Translations under genes and position numbers: made by a program | Assembly (NCBI GenBank): GCA_964414675.1 | Contig: CAYPYF010000004.1 | Location: forward strand, 8,300 to 72,299 | Length of the DNA: 64,000 nucleotides | DNA from: W-Chloroflexi-9 sp964414675 | GTDB lineage: Bacteria; Chloroflexota; Dehalococcoidia; UBA2979 | Reading direction: 5' to 3' | Shown here: positions 34,604-43,496 of the stretch, piece by piece | How positions within the stretch are numbered: position 1 is the stretch's first letter | Layout: the number at the start of each line of letters is the position of its first letter | The notes under the pieces: generated by a model | Told to the model about the DNA's origin: nothing | What the model saw: the letters and a program-made list of their open reading frames with translations, nothing else | Database searches by the model: none

Positions 34604-35832
34604 ATAGCGTTCGCAGTGGCCCCCTCGCGGGGGTCCGTGTCCTGGACCTGACCCAGGTGTGGGCGGGGCCGCTCTGCGTGCAATTGCTCGCCGACTATGG
34701 TGCCGAGGTCATCAAGGTGGAGTCGCGCGAGCGCGCGGTGGAGGAGTACTCCCGGAAGTTGCGCATCAGCGCGGGACGTCACACCGGCCAGCGCCCTCCG
34801 GAGGTGCTCGCGGTCGACTCGATGATGCGAAACCGCATCCCGCTGACGCTCGACCTCACCCGACCGGAAGGCCGATCCGTCCTGGCGCGCCTGGCCGTGC
34901 ACGTAGACGTGATCGTCGAGAACTACTCGGCGCGTGTCACCAGGAAGTGGAAGCTGGACTATCCGACGCTCTCGGAGGTGAACGATCGCCTCATCGTCGT
35001 CTCGTTGTCGGCTGCCGGCCACCATGGGCCCTGGTCTGAGATCCTGACCTTCGGCCCGTCGCTCACATCGCTCTATGGCACAAAGTCACTGATGCGCTAC
35101 CCGGACGATGACTCGCCGATGGAGGACATGTCCGAGTCAGATCCGGTAGGCGGGATGTATGGCTTCCTGGCCACTGCCGCCGCCCTCGCAGAGCGCGATG
35201 CGACGGGCCGAGGCCGCCACGTAGACTTCGCCCAGGGAGAAGCACCGCTGCTGCACGCGATGGAGGGCATCCTCAACACGCAACTCGGTTTGCCGATCCC
35301 CAGAGGGAACCGGCACAGCACGATGGCGCCACAGGGGATCTATCGCTGTCTGGGTGAGGACGACTGGATCGCGCTCACGATCGAACACGACACCGACTGG
35401 GCGGTACTGTGCCAGGCGATCGAGATGCCGGCGCTGGAGGCGCAGTATCCCTTCCTCGCCGACCGGCAGCGACACCACGACGAGATCGACGCGGCGATTA
35501 CCTCGTGGACCTCGACGCGCACCGCCGAGGACGCCGATCGCATACTCGTGGAGGCGGGCCTCGCGTCGCTGCCCGTCCTCACCAACAAGCAGCAGTTCGA
35601 GGACGAGCATCTCCGATTCCGGCGAGGACTCGGGATGGAGGACGCCGTCCTCCCGCCTGGAATGCACGGTGGAGACGTCACGAACGCGTTCCCGATCAAG
35701 ATGAGTGGCACGCCCGCGACGATCTGGTCAGGCGAGGTGCTCTTCATCGAGCCAGCGGTGGAACCGCTTCGGTCGATCCTCAGCATGCCGGAGGACGAGA
35801 TCGCCGCGCTGGTCGCGAGCGGAGTCGCCTGA
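34600..35832 (+). CDS. CaiB/BaiF-type class III CoA-transferase, full-length
   Basis: A 410-residue class III CoA-transferase coupled to the preceding gene by ATGA. Family blocks are LAGVRVLDLTQVWAGPLCVQLLADYGAEVIKVES, DLTRPEGRSVL, DVIVENYSARV and a catalytic-type Asp in SESDPVGGMYGFLATAAAL (about residue 181). Further blocks are RHVDFAQGEA and PVLTNKQQFEDEHLRFR. It activates an acid by CoA transfer. The two paralogues side by side could form a heteromer or act on successive intermediates. Confidence 0.93.
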   Translation: MNSVRSGPLAGVRVLDLTQVWAGPLCVQLLADYGAEVIKVESRERAVEEYSRKLRISAGRHTGQRPPEVLAVDSMMRNRIPLTLDLTRPEGRSVLARLAVHVDVIVENYSARVTRKWKLDYPTLSEVNDRLIVVSLSAAGHHGPWSEILTFGPSLTSLYGTKSLMRYPDDDSPMEDMSESDPVGGMYGFLATAAALAERDATGRGRHVDFAQGEAPLLHAMEGILNTQLGLPIPRGNRHSTMAPQGIYRCLGEDDWIALTIEHDTDWAVLCQAIEMPALEAQYPFLADRQRHHDEIDAAITSWTSTRTAEDADRILVEAGLASLPVLTNKQQFEDEHLRFRRGLGMEDAVLPPGMHGGDVTNAFPIKMSGTPATIWSGEVLFIEPAVEPLRSILSMPEDEIAALVASGVA

Positions 35833-35878
35833 CCACACCCGAGGCGCCGACCCCGCTCACGACCACGACCACGACGGG

Positions 35879-37459
35879 CTAGTCCAGGGTGAACGCCCCG
35901 ACGAACGCCCGGCCCTCGAACGGCAGAGCCAGGTCCACGTCACGCCACGCGAGGCGCTCGATCCGGTCCCAGTCCTGCTCGGCGTGCGGCGGCAGGTCAA
36001 AGACCATCTGGTGACGGGTGTCCTCGTTGAACCGATCCCAATGGGGAAGGCCTTCGTGGTTCGGGTCTCCGTTGCGCGCGAACGCGATCCAGGTGTCGGC
36101 CATCAAAGCCGCGATGTCGTACCGCGTCGGGCTGGTACCGGTCATCGGGCGGCCGTCCGGGTTGTCGAAGACGAGGGTCGTATCCAGGCTATGGGCCGCC
36201 CGGAACCGTCCCTCGCGGTGATTCGACTCCCAAGCGAACTGGTAGAAATACACCGGACTCCCGGCGGCAGCGTGGCGTGACGCGATCTGCAGCGACAACC
36301 TCCGCCGGTCCTCGCTGCCGAGGGCGACGAGCACGTCGTACGGGGTCGCACCCGGTCGGTTCTCACGGACGGCGGCGATCAGGCTCGCCGCGTGCGTCCC
36401 CACGACCTTCTCGACCTCGTCGATGAGGCGATCCTCCCCAATCGCCGCCCAGGCGGGATCCTGCGACAGGAGAATCGCAGACTCGTGCCGCGTGGTGCCA
36501 ATGATGATCGGGATGTCCTGCGCGGAGGGCGCGGCGACCTGACCGAACGCGTCCGCCGGCATGTGCTTCCCATCGATCGATGGTGACAGCAGGGCGATGC
36601 CGAATCCCGTGGCCGGGTCGCTCGCATCCTTCAACCAGCCGTACAGGCGGTCATTCAGCTCAGGCCAGGGCATCGCCTGCAGGCGGTGGATCTCGGAGGG
36701 CGCGATGCCCAGATGGTCGAGGAAGCGCTGCGCGAAGTCGGTCGCTCGCTGCTGCGGGACGCCGCGAGGATGCGCGCCGCTCTGGATGATCCCGCGTTGG
36801 AACAGGCCGCGGGCGGCCGGCATGCCGAGCAACTGCGAGATCTTGCGTCCGCCTCCGGACACGCCGAAGAGGGTGACGTTGTTTGGGTCGCCACCAAACG
36901 CCTCGATGTTCTCGCGTACCCAGTGGAGGGCAAGGATGATGTCGAGCATCCCGGCCTGGCCGGACCCGTCGAACTCCGGGCCGCAGAGTTCCACGAGGCT
37001 AAGAAAGCCGTAGACATTCAGCCGGTGGTTTATCGAGACGACGACGACATCGCCCCGTTCGGTGAGCCGGACTCCATCCGTGGCCACGGTCGCGCCGACG
37101 CCGTTCCGGAATCCACCGCCGTGCAGGTACATCATGACGGGGCGCTTCCCGCCATCCCCCAGCCCGCGCGTGTAGACGTTCGCGATGAGCGAGTCTTCGC
37201 TCATCGGCATCGGGTTCTGCGCGGGGAGATCGGGGTCGGAGGCCGCCGTCGGATCCTCAGGCCCGCGTTGCTGCACCGTCGCAGGGCCATGCGTCGTGGC
37301 GTCGCGCACGCCGCTCCAGGGGAGCGCCGGAAGAGGCGGCTTGAACCGTCGCTCGCCATCGGTCGCCTGCCCGTAAGGGATGCCGTAGAACACGGCGGTC
37401 TCTCGGACCATGGTTCCACGGACAGCCCCGGTCCTGAGCTGCACAACTGGTTCGGGCAT
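35879..37459 (-). CDS. Type-B carboxylesterase 2
   Basis: A 526-residue carboxylesterase and paralogue of esterase 1. Shared blocks include VSGGGRKISQLLGMPAARGL and RGIIQSGAHPRGVP. The nucleophile elbow is LFGVSGGG and the His is in RAAHSLDTTLVFDN. There is no signal peptide. ATG 37459 is used because GGGAG lies 6 nt upstream; GTG 37471 is less likely. A near-perfect LacI-type operator is only 16 bp upstream of the ATG. It is convergent with the CoA-transferase operon, so esterases 1 and 2 bracket it. Confidence 0.93.
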   Translation of the reverse strand: MPEPVVQLRTGAVRGTMVRETAVFYGIPYGQATDGERRFKPPLPALPWSGVRDATTHGPATVQQRGPEDPTAASDPDLPAQNPMPMSEDSLIANVYTRGLGDGGKRPVMMYLHGGGFRNGVGATVATDGVRLTERGDVVVVSINHRLNVYGFLSLVELCGPEFDGSGQAGMLDIILALHWVRENIEAFGGDPNNVTLFGVSGGGRKISQLLGMPAARGLFQRGIIQSGAHPRGVPQQRATDFAQRFLDHLGIAPSEIHRLQAMPWPELNDRLYGWLKDASDPATGFGIALLSPSIDGKHMPADAFGQVAAPSAQDIPIIIGTTRHESAILLSQDPAWAAIGEDRLIDEVEKVVGTHAASLIAAVRENRPGATPYDVLVALGSEDRRRLSLQIASRHAAAGSPVYFYQFAWESNHREGRFRAAHSLDTTLVFDNPDGRPMTGTSPTRYDIAALMADTWIAFARNGDPNHEGLPHWDRFNEDTRHQMVFDLPPHAEQDWDRIERLAWRDVDLALPFEGRAFVGAFTLD

Positions 37460-37475
37460 GGCATCTCCCACTACA

Positions 37476-37489
37476 TGACAACGTTGGCA
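37476..37489. promoter_or_regulatory. LacI-type operator before esterase 2
   Basis: TGACAACGTTGGCA, a 14-bp palindrome with one mismatched pair, centred on CpG as in LacI/PurR operators. It lies 16 bp upstream of the esterase 2 ATG. GGACTTAGTAA at 37534-37544 matches GGACCTAGTAA beside the transporter operator. Confidence 0.75.
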
Positions 37490-37551
37490 ATCCGCGCCAA
37501 GTAGACCACACCGCAGCCGCGCTCGACGACTAGGGACTTAGTAACGTCGGG

Positions 37552-38619
37552 CTATTCAGCAGAGCCTCTCTGCGGAGCCGGGCCGATGGACTCGCGGGCG
37601 TTCCAGTGGGTGACGTTCAGTCCAACCGTGTTTGGCGGCGGCACCCCGTCGATCCACGCTAGGAGGCGCGTCCCGACCTCTCGGCCAACGGCGAGCGCGT
37701 CAAACTCAAGCGACGCAATCTGCATGCGCATGTGGGACTCGTACGGCTCGAACCGTGCGAGCGTCGAGATCGAGACATCCTGCGGTACTCGGAGGCCTCG
37801 CCGGTCCAGTTCCGTAAGAAGGACGTGCAGGTTGCGATGAGGGACGAAGAGAAAGGTGGGGCGGATCGGATCGCTGAGGACTCGGTCCAGCGAAGAGAGC
37901 AGACGGTCCTGCTCACCGCCACCGCGGTCGAACTGGTCCGACACCCACTCGAGGCCTCGCGAATCGAGTTCAGCCGCAAGTTCTCCAGCCATCAGACTGG
38001 TCGCGGCGATCGCGCTCCACACCACGCCGACCCTTCGATGACCAAGCGCTTCGATCTCGGTGAGCGCCTCGGCGAGCGCCGCCTGCGCGCTGAAACTCAC
38101 GAGGGGGATCTCGCGACAATCCTCGCCACGCGAGCCAGACGCGATGACCGGGACGCCCGTCGCCATGAGTTCGGTCGCCACGCTCCCAATGCCGATGGGC
38201 GTATGGAGGACCACCGCGTCGACCCGCCGCTCCATCAACTTTCGGAGCAGCACCCGCGCCTCAGCGGGATCGTTCCGGCTCAACGTAACCAGCGGCGTGT
38301 AGCCACCAGACTGGAGCACATCGAAGAGCCCGTCCAGGTGCCCCACCTGGATAGGAGAGGCGAGGTCCGGGAAAAGGACCCCGACGGTCATCGAGCGTTT
38401 CATGCGGAGTGATCGCGCGCCCTCGTGCGGCATATAGCCGAGCTCGTCCGCGATCTTCAGGACGCGCTCCGCCGTCTCGACGTGCACGAGGGAGAGCCCG
38501 CGGATCGTCCGGGACACGGTGCTCGCCGAAACGCCAGCTCGGAGCGCAACCTCCTGAAGCGTCGCGGCGCGACGCGGACGTCCGCTGTCGCGCTTCATCC
38601 GGCCAACACGACCGTCCAA
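37552..38619 (-). CDS. LacI family transcriptional repressor
   Basis: A 355-residue LacI/GalR regulator. The helix-turn-helix is ATLQEVALRAGVSASTVSRTIRGL, and the hinge helix is in YMPHEGARSLRMKRSMTVGVLFPD. It is followed by a periplasmic-binding-like effector domain (LGHRRVGVVWSAIAATSLMAGELAAE). It lies in the middle of the catabolic island. The CpG-centred palindromes at 32725, 37476, 43374, 46848 and 46863 are the natural candidates for its sites. Its inducer is unknown, perhaps an ester or its acid. No matching box was found before the gene itself. Confidence 0.94.
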   Translation of the reverse strand: MDGRVGRMKRDSGRPRRAATLQEVALRAGVSASTVSRTIRGLSLVHVETAERVLKIADELGYMPHEGARSLRMKRSMTVGVLFPDLASPIQVGHLDGLFDVLQSGGYTPLVTLSRNDPAEARVLLRKLMERRVDAVVLHTPIGIGSVATELMATGVPVIASGSRGEDCREIPLVSFSAQAALAEALTEIEALGHRRVGVVWSAIAATSLMAGELAAELDSRGLEWVSDQFDRGGGEQDRLLSSLDRVLSDPIRPTFLFVPHRNLHVLLTELDRRGLRVPQDVSISTLARFEPYESHMRMQIASLEFDALAVGREVGTRLLAWIDGVPPPNTVGLNVTHWNARESIGPAPQRGSAE

Positions 38620-38793
38620 GGGCCCTGGCGCGGGCGAGCAGGCCTCATCGACGCAGCCACACAGTCATGAGTATCCGCATCCTCCGCGCCGGAAGTCAGC
38701 GTCACGATGACCTCGTGGGACTGCCCCGGTCTTATTTATCGTCGCATCAATATTACCTACCGCGCATGCTGTCGAGTCGAACGCCCGACTGTC

Positions 38794-39645
38794 TCACCGC
38801 AGATGCTTGCTGAGGAACGCATCGACGACGCGATTGAACGTCTCCGGATCCTCCCAGTAGGTCGAGTGCCCCGACCCAGCGACCTCGGCAACTTCGGACT
38901 CGGGGATCAGGGCCGCGACCTTCCGCACGATCTCAGGGATCGCCCGTTCGTCCTCGGCGCCCACGAGGAAGAGCGCGGGGATGCGGAGCGCGGCCACCTC
39001 ATCCGGACCGTAGCCAGAGGACACCCGTCCCGGAGAGGACGAGCCCGTGCCGTCCGGACGGTGGTGCGCCAGGAAATTCTGATTGAGGAGCAGCGCCATC
39101 GCCGGGTCACGGCGGTTGAACGAGCGCGCATAGGCGCGCCGCAGGATCGACTGCGCCTCGGCCTCCTCGGAGCCGGGCTGGAGTTCCTCGTTGAACATCG
39201 CCTCGACGGTCTCGTCAAGCGGCCAGCGCTCGGTCGCCTCGCGCTCGAGCACCCTGGAACGGTCGAGCATCTCAGGCCAGTCGAACCGCCCCCAGGTGTC
39301 GCACATCACCAGCGCGCTGACCCGCTCCGGGTGACGCACCGAGAACCCCAGCGTCGTGCGCCCCCCCATCGACTGGGCGACGAGAGCTGCACGCTCGATG
39401 CCGAGGTGATCCATGAGCGCCTCGAGGTCCTCATGGAATCGCGCTTCGCCTTCGCCGTTCGGGTCAGTGGAGCGTCCGAAGCCGCGGTGGTCGAAGACGA
39501 TGTTGCGGTACTTCTGTGAGAAGTGGGGGACCTGCTGGAACCAGGAGACGTGGGACCCGCCGCCCCCGTGTGCCCAGATCACCGGCGGCCCCTCCCCATA
39601 GATGCGGTAGTACATCTCGATGCCGTTGATGGGCGCGAAGGGCAT
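38794..39645 (-). CDS. Alpha/beta hydrolase
   Basis: A 283-residue alpha/beta-fold hydrolase. The oxyanion loop is WAHGGGGSHVSWFQQVP, DHRGFGRS is the family strand, and the nucleophile is in ALVAQSMGGRTTLGFS. An acidic residue follows in FLVGAEDERAIP and the His is in VAGSGHSTYWEDPETFN. The triad is complete. It is the last gene of the transporter operon, 39 bp after the second permease gene, so it probably acts on the imported compound, cleaving an ester, lactone or C-C bond. Confidence 0.92.
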   Translation of the reverse strand: MPFAPINGIEMYYRIYGEGPPVIWAHGGGGSHVSWFQQVPHFSQKYRNIVFDHRGFGRSTDPNGEGEARFHEDLEALMDHLGIERAALVAQSMGGRTTLGFSVRHPERVSALVMCDTWGRFDWPEMLDRSRVLEREATERWPLDETVEAMFNEELQPGSEEAEAQSILRRAYARSFNRRDPAMALLLNQNFLAHHRPDGTGSSSPGRVSSGYGPDEVAALRIPALFLVGAEDERAIPEIVRKVAALIPESEVAEVAGSGHSTYWEDPETFNRVVDAFLSKHLR

Positions 39646-39684
39646 GCTTGAACTCCTCTGGTGTCACCGCGTCTACGGGACCCA

Positions 39685-40575
39685 TTACTTCGAACCGCGG
39701 AGACGTGGATCCAGGATGTCCCGCAGGCGGTCGCCCAGGAAACTCGTGGACATCACGAACAGGAAGATGGCGAAGCCGGGGAATACCACCGGCCACGGCG
39801 AGAGTCGGATGCTGGGGAAGCCTTCCGACATGATGATTCCCCAGGTCGCGGCCGGCGGGCGCACGCCGATCCCGAGGAACGACAGGCTGGCCTCCGCCAG
39901 TACGGCGACACCCACCAGCAGCGATGCCTGCACGATCACTGGCTGGATGGCGTTCGGCAGGATGTGGGAGGCGATGATCCGTAACTCCGAGGCGCCCGTC
40001 GCCCGGGCGGCGATCACGAACTCTCGCTGCCTCAGCGAGAGCGTCTGGCCTCGGATGAGCCGTGCATACACGGGGAAGGAACTCAACCCGATCGCGATCA
40101 TCACGCTCAGGACGCCACCCCCCATGATGGCCACGAGGCTCATGATCAAGATCAGCGCGGGGAGCGCGATCCATGCGTCGATAAAGCGCATCAAGACGGT
40201 GTCGATCCAGCCGCCGAAGCCACCAGCGGCCAGCCCGATCGGCAGGCCGATGATGCTGGCGAGGCCCACTGCCACGAAGCCGACACTGGCGGACGTCCGC
40301 GTGCCGTAGATCACCCGGCTCAACAGGTCACGTCCGAGGCGGTCAGTACCGAGGGGGTGCTCGAGTGACGGCCCATGCAGACTGACGGTCGTGTCCTGGT
40401 CGTTCTCGCCATAGGGCGCGATGAGCGGCGCGCCCACGGCGAACAGCGCAAACATCGAGAGGATCGCGACGGCGATGACCGCCTTGGGATCGGCAAAGAA
40501 GTGCTTCAGGCCGCCAAAGCGGCGGCGGCGCATCAAGGTGGTCGCGGCAACACCATCCAGGACGTGTTCAGTCAT
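39685..40575 (-). CDS. ABC transporter permease, DppC/OppC-like
   Basis: A 296-residue permease with about six membrane helices. The N-terminal FADPKAVIAVAILSMFALFAVGAPLIAPY is typical of DppC. The cytoplasmic EAA loop reads REFVIAARATGASELRIIASHILPNA, and the end reads DRLRDILDPRLRG. It pairs with the DppB-like permease upstream, overlapping by 4 bp. These carry di- and oligopeptides, nickel or small acids. No ATPase subunit is encoded nearby. Confidence 0.93.
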   Translation of the reverse strand: MTEHVLDGVAATTLMRRRRFGGLKHFFADPKAVIAVAILSMFALFAVGAPLIAPYGENDQDTTVSLHGPSLEHPLGTDRLGRDLLSRVIYGTRTSASVGFVAVGLASIIGLPIGLAAGGFGGWIDTVLMRFIDAWIALPALILIMSLVAIMGGGVLSVMIAIGLSSFPVYARLIRGQTLSLRQREFVIAARATGASELRIIASHILPNAIQPVIVQASLLVGVAVLAEASLSFLGIGVRPPAATWGIIMSEGFPSIRLSPWPVVFPGFAIFLFVMSTSFLGDRLRDILDPRLRGSK

Positions 40576-41534
40576 CGGTATCGAATCCTCGGGTCCAGGT
40601 AGGCGTACGCGATGTCGGCCAGCAGATTCCCAACAAGGACCGCGATCGTCGCCACGAAGACAATCCCCTGCAGCAGAGGGAAATCGCCGTTCGCAATGGC
40701 ATCGAGCGCCAGCCGCCCGATCCCCGGGATCGAGAACACCCGCTCGATGACCACACTCCCGCCGAGGAGCGACGAGACCTGGAGCCCCATGATCGTGATC
40801 ACCGGGAGCAGCGCGTTCTTCATCGCATGGCGGAGCACCACCTGACGCGACGCAAGCCCCTTCGCGGAGGCTGTCGTGATGAAGTCCTGGCGCATGACCT
40901 CCAGGATCGAGGAACGCATCTGCCGCATGATCGCGGCCGCGCCCACCAGCCCCAGCGTCAGGACCGGCAGCACCATGTAGCGGGCCGCCTGGATCGGATT
41001 GTCCATCGGGCTCACCCAGCCCGCTGGCGGGAGCCATCCCAGGTTCACCGAGAAGACGATGATCAGGAGGATGGCTAACCAGAAGCCCGGCGCGGCCACG
41101 CCGGCGACCGCGAGGAACGTGACGATGAGGTCCGTCCACGAGTGCGGCCTGAGTCCACCGATCAAACCAAGTGTGATCCCGATTGTCACACTCGTGAGCA
41201 GCGTCACGCCGCTGAGCCATGCGGAGACGCCGATGCGCTGCTGTAGCGTCTCCATCACCGGACGCCGGTTCACCAGCGAGCGCCCAAGGTCTCCGTGCAG
41301 GAGCCGCTCCACATGGCGGGCATACCGGACCGGCAGCGATCCCGTCAGTCCCATTTCCTCGCGCATCCGCTCGATCTCCTCGAGGGAGAGGTTGGAGACC
41401 GCGTTCTCGGGCGTGCCCATCCGCGTCGTCAGCGGATCGCCGGGGACGAACTCCAGTCCGGCGAAGGTAAGCATCGACACGATGATCAGCACGGGCACCG
41501 CGCTGACCGCCCTGGCGAGGATGAACGAAAGCAT
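40572..41534 (-). CDS. ABC transporter permease, DppB/OppB-like
   Basis: A 320-residue permease. The start MLSFILARAVSAVPVLIIVSMLTFAGL is a standard DppB-type first helix, followed by GDPLTTRMG. The EAA loop is DFITTASAKGLASRQVVLRHAMKNALLP, and the ending LADIAYAYLDPRIRY is typical. It lies between the solute-binding gene (98 bp upstream) and the DppC-like gene (4-bp overlap). Together they form the membrane channel of the importer. Confidence 0.93.
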   Translation of the reverse strand: MLSFILARAVSAVPVLIIVSMLTFAGLEFVPGDPLTTRMGTPENAVSNLSLEEIERMREEMGLTGSLPVRYARHVERLLHGDLGRSLVNRRPVMETLQQRIGVSAWLSGVTLLTSVTIGITLGLIGGLRPHSWTDLIVTFLAVAGVAAPGFWLAILLIIVFSVNLGWLPPAGWVSPMDNPIQAARYMVLPVLTLGLVGAAAIMRQMRSSILEVMRQDFITTASAKGLASRQVVLRHAMKNALLPVITIMGLQVSSLLGGSVVIERVFSIPGIGRLALDAIANGDFPLLQGIVFVATIAVLVGNLLADIAYAYLDPRIRYR

Positions 41535-41632
41535 GCAGGCAGCCTCGCAACCAACTGGCTGCGTGGAGCGCGACGGGGGCTCGCGCTCCACGCATAGCCG
41601 TGACAACCGCCCGGAGGGAGCGGGGTCGTCCT

Positions 41633-43294
41633 CTAGGCGGTGATACCGACACCGTTGATGTACGGCATGCCTTCCGGCAAGAACTCGAGGCCGGTGATCC
41701 CCTTGCGGTAGTACATGTACCGGTTCGTGTCGAACTTCGGCACGACGCAGTACAACTGCTCCGAATGGATTTTCTGGATCTCCGCGTAGATGCGCTTTCG
41801 CTCTTCGATGTCGAATGTCGCGATCCCGTCGGCGACCATCTGCTCAAGGTCGCCGACGGTAGCCTGGCCAAGGTTCCAACCACCGGTGACCTGGAAGAAC
41901 TGGGCCATGGTCACGTGCGGGTCGGCGCGGTGACCCCCGCCGAAGAACCCGTGCATGCCGCCTTCCTGACCGCGGCCCATCCACATCTTGGTGTTGCCGA
42001 TCTCGTACGGAACCTCCTCGACTTTGACGCCGATCTGTTCCCAGTCCTTGGCGACCAGCTGGAGCGCCTGACTCGTCGTCGCCGTCGTCACGAACTTGAA
42101 GACGAGGTCCTCGGCGGGCACACCGGCCTTCGCGATGTGTTCCTTGGCCTTCTCCATGTCGAAGCCGAAGACGTCATGCGGTGAGTACGCCCAGTTGCTC
42201 GGCGTCAGCACGGACTGAGACAGCGCACCGCGCCCGGCGAAGAACGTGTCCATCACCGCTTGGCCGTTGTAGGCGTACGACAGCGCCTTCCGCACATCCA
42301 CGTTGTCCATGGGGTAGATGCCGTGGTTCGGCCAGAAGCCCTGGCGGCTCACGCCGATGAACTCGCTCACATCGAGGTTGGGGTCGCCTTCGAGGAGGTC
42401 GAGTTGCGAATCCGGGGCGTCGATCATGTCGACTTCGCCCGACTGCACCGCCGCCGCCAGGACGACGTCGTCCGGGATTGCCACGTTGTGGATCTCATCC
42501 AGCAACGCGAACGATCCGCCGTCCTCGCGCCGTCGCCAGTAGTCCGGGACTTGCACGAACGTCGCGCCTGAACCGGCACGCCACTCCTTCAGGCGGAATG
42601 GCCCGCTGCCAACGGGTTGGACCGCGAGGTCATCGAGGAGTGTCTTCTCGACATGAGTCGGCGAGCTCTGCAGCGCCCCACGGTCGGACAGCGTCGTCAA
42701 GAGCGACGCGTCGATCTGCTTGAGGTTGAGACGGAGCGTCGTGTCGTCGACCGCATCGACCGACTCGATCCCACCCAGCGTCCCCGCCCAGATGACTGGG
42801 AGGTCGGCGTTCCGCGCTCGGTCGAGGTTGTACTTGGCCGCCTCGGCGTTGAAGTCCGTGCCGTCATGGAACTTCACGCCGGAACGGAGGGTGAAGACGA
42901 GCGTCGTGTCGTCCAGGATCTCCCACGACTCCGAGAGGCCAGCCGCCGCGTCAGGCTGGCCTGAGGCGTCCGAGCCAACCAGGGGATCGAAAACGATCCG
43001 CCACCAGGGCCCGGTGATCGGCGACACATGCGGGTCCAGGCCCGCCTCGCCCAGGAAGTCCCGCTTGTCGCCGACCTTGAGTATGCCGCCGCGCGAGAGC
43101 GTACTGGTCGACGTACCCGTCCCCGACGATGCTGGCGTGCCGGTCGCCGTGCCCGAACCCGGGGTTGCCGGACCCTCGTCCTCGTCTCCACAACCTACGA
43201 GCGCGGCCGCGGCGAGTCCCGCGGCCCCGATCCCACCCGCCCGCAGAAACCCCCGCCTGCTGACGGAGCGCTGCCAGTAAGACATGCCGTCCAT
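41633..43294 (-). CDS. ABC transporter substrate-binding protein, family 5
   Basis: A 553-residue extracytoplasmic solute-binding lipoprotein. The N-terminus has a twin-arginine motif SRRGFLRAGGIGAAGLAAA and a lipobox ALVGC, so it is probably exported folded and lipid-anchored. A Thr/Ser/Gly linker follows. Family-5 blocks include SWEILDDTTLVFTLRSGVKFHDGTDF, NVDVRKALSYAYN and IYAEIQKIHSEQL. AGGAGG precedes the ATG. It heads the transporter operon; an operator with an overlapping TTGACA -35-like box lies 79 bp upstream. The ligand is unknown, perhaps the ester substrate. Confidence 0.95.
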   Translation of the reverse strand: MDGMSYWQRSVSRRGFLRAGGIGAAGLAAAALVGCGDEDEGPATPGSGTATGTPASSGTGTSTSTLSRGGILKVGDKRDFLGEAGLDPHVSPITGPWWRIVFDPLVGSDASGQPDAAAGLSESWEILDDTTLVFTLRSGVKFHDGTDFNAEAAKYNLDRARNADLPVIWAGTLGGIESVDAVDDTTLRLNLKQIDASLLTTLSDRGALQSSPTHVEKTLLDDLAVQPVGSGPFRLKEWRAGSGATFVQVPDYWRRREDGGSFALLDEIHNVAIPDDVVLAAAVQSGEVDMIDAPDSQLDLLEGDPNLDVSEFIGVSRQGFWPNHGIYPMDNVDVRKALSYAYNGQAVMDTFFAGRGALSQSVLTPSNWAYSPHDVFGFDMEKAKEHIAKAGVPAEDLVFKFVTTATTSQALQLVAKDWEQIGVKVEEVPYEIGNTKMWMGRGQEGGMHGFFGGGHRADPHVTMAQFFQVTGGWNLGQATVGDLEQMVADGIATFDIEERKRIYAEIQKIHSEQLYCVVPKFDTNRYMYYRKGITGLEFLPEGMPYINGVGITA

Positions 43295-43373
43295 ATCGCC
43301 CTCCTCTGTGTGCCGCCGTGTACCCGGGCTACACCCCGCTCGGCGGGTCTGGTGGCGGCATATTGGTTTGTGA

Positions 43374-43387
43374 TGACATCGTTGTCA
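43374..43387. promoter_or_regulatory. LacI-type operator before the transporter operon
   Basis: TGACATCGTTGTCA, a near-perfect palindrome. On the coding (minus) strand it overlaps TTGACA, a perfect -35 element, with AATATG 18 bp downstream as a weak -10. Repressor binding would block RNA polymerase. GGACCTAGTAA follows at 43393-43403. Confidence 0.75.
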
Positions 43388-43452
43388 ATAAAGGACCTAG
43401 TAATGGGGTTACCCCCTAAGAATCGACGATTATGTCGAATGTGACCGCGAAC

Positions 43453-43482
43453 TTGGGGCCTATTGGGAATGCTCAGGCCCAA
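43453..43482 (-). terminator. Possible hairpin after esterase 3
   Basis: TTGGGGCCT (43453-43461) can pair with AGGCCCAA (43475-43482), with one bulged G and a 13-nt loop. It lies 15 bp after the esterase 3 stop. There is no T-run, so this is only a candidate. Confidence 0.35.
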
Positions 43483-43496
43483 CGGGTGCGGCCGCG

